18,438 nucleotides of DNA from JAYZVT01 sp050248375 (GTDB lineage: Bacteria > Pseudomonadota > Alphaproteobacteria > Rhizobiales > Methyloligellaceae), in assembly GCA_050248375.1 (NCBI GenBank), contig JBFWSL010000038.1:1-18438 (forward strand). Reading direction: 5' to 3'. Made by a program: the position numbers and the translations under genes. A model generated the notes under the pieces. That model saw nothing but the letters and a program-made list of their open reading frames with translations, did no database searches and had not been told where the DNA came from. Positions 14,747-18,438 of this stretch are shown here, piece by piece (position 1 is the first letter of the stretch; each line of letters begins with the position of its first letter).

Positions 14747-16171
14747 ATGGATCTGATCGACATGAGTTCCATACTCGAACGCAGCGCCATGATGCTCGCC
14801 GCGGCGGTATTCGCGGTCGCGGCCGCGGGCATGGCGGTCGATGCCTCCGCCAAGCCGCGCGCCAGTTACTTCAAGCTGGAGAACGGCATGGAGGTGGTCG
14901 TCATTCCCGATCACCGCTCTCCCGTGGTTACCCACATGGTATGGTACCGGGTCGGCGGCGCCGACGAGCCGCGCGGCACGTCGGGCATCGCCCATTTCCT
15001 GGAACACCTGATGTTCAAGGGCACGGACTCGATCCCGCCCGGCGAGTTCTCCAAGATCGTCGCCCGCAACGGCGGCCAGGACAACGCCTTCACTTCCAAC
15101 GATGCGACCGCCTACTTCCAGCGCGTGGCCAAGGACCGCCTGCCTCTGATGATGAAGATGGAATCGGATCGCATGGCCAACCTGAAGCTCGATCCCGACG
15201 ACGTGCGGACCGAGCGCAAGGTGATCCTGGAGGAGCGCCGCTCCCGCGTGGACAACGATCCGGCCAGCATCCTGGTCGAACAGATGATGGCGACCCTCTA
15301 CCAGTCCCACCCCTATGGCATTCCGGTCATCGGCTGGGAGCATGAGATTGCCCAGCTCGACCGCGACGACGCGCTCGGCTTCTACAAGCGCTACTACGCG
15401 CCCAACAACGCCATCCTCGTGGTGGCTGGCGACACCACCGCCGACGAGGTCCGCAAGCTGGCCGAGGAGACCTACGGCAACCTGAAGCCGGTGGAGAATA
15501 CGGCGCGCCTTCCCCGTCCCCAGGAGCCCCGCCACTACGCGCCGCTGCGCGTGGAGCTCGAGGACGTCAGGGCCGGCCGGTCCACCATCCAGCGCTTCTA
15601 CCTCGCCAAGGGGTACGGCGATTCCGAGCCGGGCAAGGCCGAGGCCATCGAGCTGATGCTGCGGGTGGTGGGATCGGGCACCAACAGCCGTCTCTACAAG
15701 ACGCTGGTCATGGACCGGAAGAAGGCCGCCAGTGCCGGCGGCTGGTACATGGGTTCCGGCCTCGATGGCGGCCGCATCGGCATCTACGCCATCGCCCCCG
15801 GCGACACGCCGGTCGGCGAGGTGGAGAAGGCTCTCGACGACGCTCTGGACGGCATCGTCGAGAGCGGCATCACCCAGGCCGAGCTGGACCGCGCCCGCAA
15901 GTCCTATCTCGCCAGCTTCGTCTACGAGTCCGACAGCCAGTCCTCCCTGGCGCGCCGCTATGGCTGGACCCTGGCCACCGGCCGCACCATCAAGGACATC
16001 GAGGAGCTGCCGGAGCGCGTCAGGCAGGTCACTCTCGACGAGGTGAACGAGGCTCTGCGCAAAAGTTTCGACAAGAAGCAATCGGTCACCGGCATCCTCA
16101 CGCCGGGCAAGCCCGCTGCGGAGGCGAAGGACCGGAAGGCGCCGCAGCCGGCATCGGGGAGGGCGGGTTGA
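14747..16171 (+). CDS. M16B zinc metallopeptidase, catalytic subunit
   Basis: A 474-residue periplasmic peptidase with an N-terminal signal peptide (hydrophobic about 14-31, likely cleaved near ASA-KP). The inverted zinc motif HFLEH is at 83-87 with catalytic Glu86, and the third zinc ligand is in the ERKVILEERR segment (Glu162 or Glu163). The M16 C-terminal half is present (GSGTNSRLYKTL), but the Arg...GLAY substrate-binding pair of the family is not intact; the aligned stretch reads MDRKKAASAGGWY. ATG 14747 has AGGAG eight bases upstream. A 189-base gap without recognisable genes precedes it. The next gene overlaps its stop (TTGA) and supplies the missing Arg/Tyr pair, so a heterodimer is expected. 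Confidence 0.95.
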   Translation: MDLIDMSSILERSAMMLAAAVFAVAAAGMAVDASAKPRASYFKLENGMEVVVIPDHRSPVVTHMVWYRVGGADEPRGTSGIAHFLEHLMFKGTDSIPPGEFSKIVARNGGQDNAFTSNDATAYFQRVAKDRLPLMMKMESDRMANLKLDPDDVRTERKVILEERRSRVDNDPASILVEQMMATLYQSHPYGIPVIGWEHEIAQLDRDDALGFYKRYYAPNNAILVVAGDTTADEVRKLAEETYGNLKPVENTARLPRPQEPRHYAPLRVELEDVRAGRSTIQRFYLAKGYGDSEPGKAEAIELMLRVVGSGTNSRLYKTLVMDRKKAASAGGWYMGSGLDGGRIGIYAIAPGDTPVGEVEKALDDALDGIVESGITQAELDRARKSYLASFVYESDSQSSLARRYGWTLATGRTIKDIEELPERVRQVTLDEVNEALRKSFDKKQSVTGILTPGKPAAEAKDRKAPQPASGRAG

Positions 16172-17517
16172 AAACCATTCACTTCCTGAGGTCCGTGGGC
16201 CTTCCGCGCCGTGCTTTTGCCCTGTTCGCGATTTTGCTAGTCATGGGACTTTCCGCAATGCCCGCAGAAGCCATGCGCATCCAACGTGTGATCAGTCCCG
16301 GAGGCATAGAGGCCTGGCTCGTGGAGAGCCATGAGGTGCCTCTCATCGCCATGCAGTTCGGTTTCGCCGGTGGTTCGCTGCAGGACCCCGAGGGCCTCGA
16401 GGGGATCGCGAACTTCGTTTCCGGCATGCTTGACGAGGGCGCGGGGTCCATGGACGCCGTGCAGTTCCACGAGCGCATGGAGGAACTCGCCATCCGCATG
16501 AGCTTCGATGCCAGCCGCGACAATTTCGCCGGCAGCTTCCAGACGCTTTCTGAAAACAGCGAAGACGCCTTCGAGATGCTGCGCCTCGCCCTCAACGAGG
16601 CGCGCTTCGACCAGGTCGCCCTCGACCGCGTCCGCACGCAGATCGTCGCCGGGCTCAAGATCGACGAGACCGATCCGGACCGGGTCGCGGGCCGCGAGTG
16701 GTACAAGCTCGCCTTCGGCGCCCATCCCTATTCCCGTTCGCCGCGCGGCAACATTCCCTCCGTGCAGGCGATCAAGCCGGCCGACCTGAAGGAGTATGCC
16801 CGCCGTGTCTTCGCGCGGGACACGCTCAAGGTGGCCGTGGTCGGCGACATCGACGCCGCACAACTGGCCAGGGTCCTCGACAAGGTGTTCGGCGGCCTGC
16901 CCGCGAAGGCGGACCTGCGCCCCGTCGGCGAAGCCAAGCCGCCCACCGGTCCGCTGAGCAAGGTCGTCCAGATGGACGTTCCCCAGTCGGTGGCCCGCTT
17001 CGGACTGCCGGGCCTCAAGCGCTCCGACAAGGATTTCGTCGCCGCCTCGGTGCTGAACTACATCATCGGCGGCGGCGGCTTCTCCTCCCGCCTGATGGAG
17101 GAAGTGCGCGAGAAGCGCGGGCTCGCCTATTCGGTCTATTCCTACCTGTCGCCCTACAGGCATGCGGCGCTGTATCTCGGCGGCGTCGCCACCGAGAACA
17201 AGTCCATCGGCGAGTCCCTGGACGTGATCCGCGGTGTCCTGCGCGATCTGGCGGAGAACGGACCGACGGAGGAGGAACTGAAGGGCGCCAAGGATTTCAT
17301 GACCGGGTCCTATCCGCTGAATTTCGACACCAACAGCAAGATCGCCGGACAGTTGTTGTGGATCCAGATCGAGGATCTCGGCATCGACTACATCGACAGG
17401 CGCAACGGGCTCGTCGAGGCGGTTGGGATGGACGACATCCGCCGCGTCGCCAAGCGGCTCCTCCATGCCGACGATCTCATCGTCCTCGTGGTCGGAAAGC
17501 CCACCGGCGCCATCTGA
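16168..17517 (+). CDS. M16-family protein, non-catalytic partner subunit
   Basis: A 449-residue M16-like protein with a signal peptide (hydrophobic about 17-30, likely site AEA-M). Where the catalytic motif HxxEH would be, it has ANFVSG (81-86), with Asn82, Ser85 and Gly86 in place of His, Glu and His, so it cannot bind zinc in the usual way. Its C-terminal half keeps REKRGLAYSVYSY with Arg314 and Tyr321, the pair that holds substrate in M16 enzymes. It starts with TTG overlapping the previous stop (TTGA), preceded by a purine-rich GGGGAGGGCGGG. The arrangement matches known alphaproteobacterial M16 heterodimers such as SPH2681/SPH2682 of Sphingomonas. Substrate unknown. Confidence 0.93.
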   Translation: MKTIHFLRSVGLPRRAFALFAILLVMGLSAMPAEAMRIQRVISPGGIEAWLVESHEVPLIAMQFGFAGGSLQDPEGLEGIANFVSGMLDEGAGSMDAVQFHERMEELAIRMSFDASRDNFAGSFQTLSENSEDAFEMLRLALNEARFDQVALDRVRTQIVAGLKIDETDPDRVAGREWYKLAFGAHPYSRSPRGNIPSVQAIKPADLKEYARRVFARDTLKVAVVGDIDAAQLARVLDKVFGGLPAKADLRPVGEAKPPTGPLSKVVQMDVPQSVARFGLPGLKRSDKDFVAASVLNYIIGGGGFSSRLMEEVREKRGLAYSVYSYLSPYRHAALYLGGVATENKSIGESLDVIRGVLRDLAENGPTEEELKGAKDFMTGSYPLNFDTNSKIAGQLLWIQIEDLGIDYIDRRNGLVEAVGMDDIRRVAKRLLHADDLIVLVVGKPTGAI

Positions 17518-17643
17518 CCCGCTCCCGGCGGCTGTCCGGCCGCCTGCGCGCCAGCGCCGCAGAACCGGATCCATATTGCGGTGTTTCCCTGCACGCGCTT
17601 TTGCTAGTTTCCAGCCCGCGGATGCAGAGGGAAGGAAATCCCC

Positions 17644-18438
17644 TTGGTCACACAGGACGTTTCAGGCTGCCTGGAGGAAAGGATCGGGCAGCGGGGCCTC
17701 TCGGCCTCCACGCTCGGCCGGCTCCTCGACCGGCTGACGCCGGCGCTTGCCGCCATGAAGGAGGGCATCGGCAACGGCGCCATGCCGCTGCTGTGCGTTC
17801 CGGACTGGACCGACGACATCGAGCCCGCCCGCGAGGCTCTCGACAGGCTATCCGCGGGCGCCCGCACTCTCGTCTTCTTCGGAACCGGAGGCTCCAGCCT
17901 CGGCGGCCAGGCCATCGCCCAGCTTGGCGGCTGGTTCATCCCCGGCGACATGACCAGCGGCCAGTCGCGCCGTCCGCGCACCCGCTTCTACGACAATCTC
18001 GATCCGCGCACCCTGGAGCGCGCGCTCGCCTCCCTCGACCTCGAGACCACCCGGTTCATTGTCATCTCCAAGTCGGGCGGCACCGCGGAGACCCTCGTGC
18101 AGGCCCTGTCCGCCATCGCTGCCCTGCGTTCCGCCGGGCTTGAGGACCGTATCTCCAGCCACTTTCTCGGGCTGACCGAGCCCGCCTGCCCCGGCGCCAC
18201 CAACGGTCTGCGGACCGTGCTGGAATCTTACCGCGTTCCCTGCCTCGACCATTCGCCCGAAATCGGCGGCCGCTTCTCCGCCCTCACCAATGTGGGCCTG
18301 TTGCCTGCCATGGCGCGCGGGCTGGACCCCTACAAGCTGCGCGCCGGCGCCAAGGCCGTCACCGATGCGCTGCTGGCCGCGGACGGGGCGGCCGATCATG
18401 CCTCCGCCGTTGGCGCCGCGGTCGCGGTCGGCCTGGCC
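17644..18438 (+). CDS. pgi: Glucose-6-phosphate isomerase, N-terminal part (runs off window)
   Basis: Pgi interconverts glucose-6-phosphate and fructose-6-phosphate in the cytosol. The first 265 residues are present. FFGTGGSSLGG (78-88) matches the Pgi substrate-loop GxGGSxLG, SKSGGTAET (142-150) the phosphate-binding SKxxxTxET, and GGRFSALTNVGL (208-219) the GGRxS region. This short-form Pgi is the type seen in Rhodospirillales-like genomes. I chose TTG 17644, with a GGAAGGAAA site about seven bases upstream; there is no ATG or GTG in frame nearby upstream, and the first internal ATG (17755) would cut conserved sequence. The 3' end lies beyond the window. It is 126 bases after the M16 pair; operon membership is unclear. 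Confidence 0.9.
   Translation, partial: MVTQDVSGCLEERIGQRGLSASTLGRLLDRLTPALAAMKEGIGNGAMPLLCVPDWTDDIEPAREALDRLSAGARTLVFFGTGGSSLGGQAIAQLGGWFIPGDMTSGQSRRPRTRFYDNLDPRTLERALASLDLETTRFIVISKSGGTAETLVQALSAIAALRSAGLEDRISSHFLGLTEPACPGATNGLRTVLESYRVPCLDHSPEIGGRFSALTNVGLLPAMARGLDPYKLRAGAKAVTDALLAADGAADHASAVGAAVAVGLA

Noticed and set aside
17527..17544. Hairpin GGCGGC-N6-GCCGCC after the second M16 gene as a terminator
   Set aside because: The stem is only six bases and no T-tract follows; in GC-rich DNA such stems are common.

Overview
The window is chromosomal DNA from a high-GC alphaproteobacterium. The evidence is the style of each protein, a groESL operon with a CIRCE operator, an alphaproteobacterial-type glucose-6-phosphate isomerase, a TIGR01459-type HAD protein, a TipF-like EAL protein, and the linkage ribF / ileS / lspA / lipoprotein / M16-M16. 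A Rhodospirillales-like lineage would fit, but the genus cannot be fixed by reading alone. Almost all of the window is ordinary core genome. I do not see a clear new multi-gene system.

Layout. (1) 1-122: right end of an IS5-family insertion sequence, directly abutting the stop codon of a small membrane protein gene on the minus strand (123-575). (2) 722-2931: the groES-groEL chaperonin operon on the minus strand, with a promoter, a CIRCE element, a hairpin between the two genes and an intrinsic terminator. (3) 3103-5738, plus strand: a two-TM, coiled-coil, degenerate-EAL protein (TipF-like), then a HAD hydrolase. (4) 5721-6841, minus strand: cheY followed by a CheZ-like phosphatase gene. The cheY upstream region, shared with the divergent maoC gene, carries a CtrA-box-like sequence. 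(5) 7104-8562, plus strand: a MaoC dehydratase and ribF. (6) 8566-10381: a TetR regulator (minus) divergent from a homocysteine S-methyltransferase family gene (plus), with a perfect 6-3-6 palindrome between them. This pair separates ribF from ileS. (7) 10508-17517, plus strand: ileS, lspA, a lipoprotein, and two M16 peptidase-family genes forming a catalytic/non-catalytic pair. (8) 17644-end: the 5' part of pgi.

How the genes work together. GroES/GroEL is the heat-inducible folding machine. The EAL protein and CheY/CheZ all point to flagellar placement and motor control. LspA processes prolipoproteins, and the next gene encodes a lipobox protein. The two M16 proteins probably act as a periplasmic heterodimer. 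RibF makes FMN and FAD, IleRS charges tRNA-Ile, and Pgi belongs to central sugar metabolism.

Points most worth a second look: loss of three of the four zinc cysteines at the IleRS C-terminus with spacing preserved; the complementary M16 pair; the TetR/methyltransferase module with its palindrome; the degenerate EAL active site; the uncertain N-terminus of the CheZ-like protein; and the hairpin between groES and groEL.
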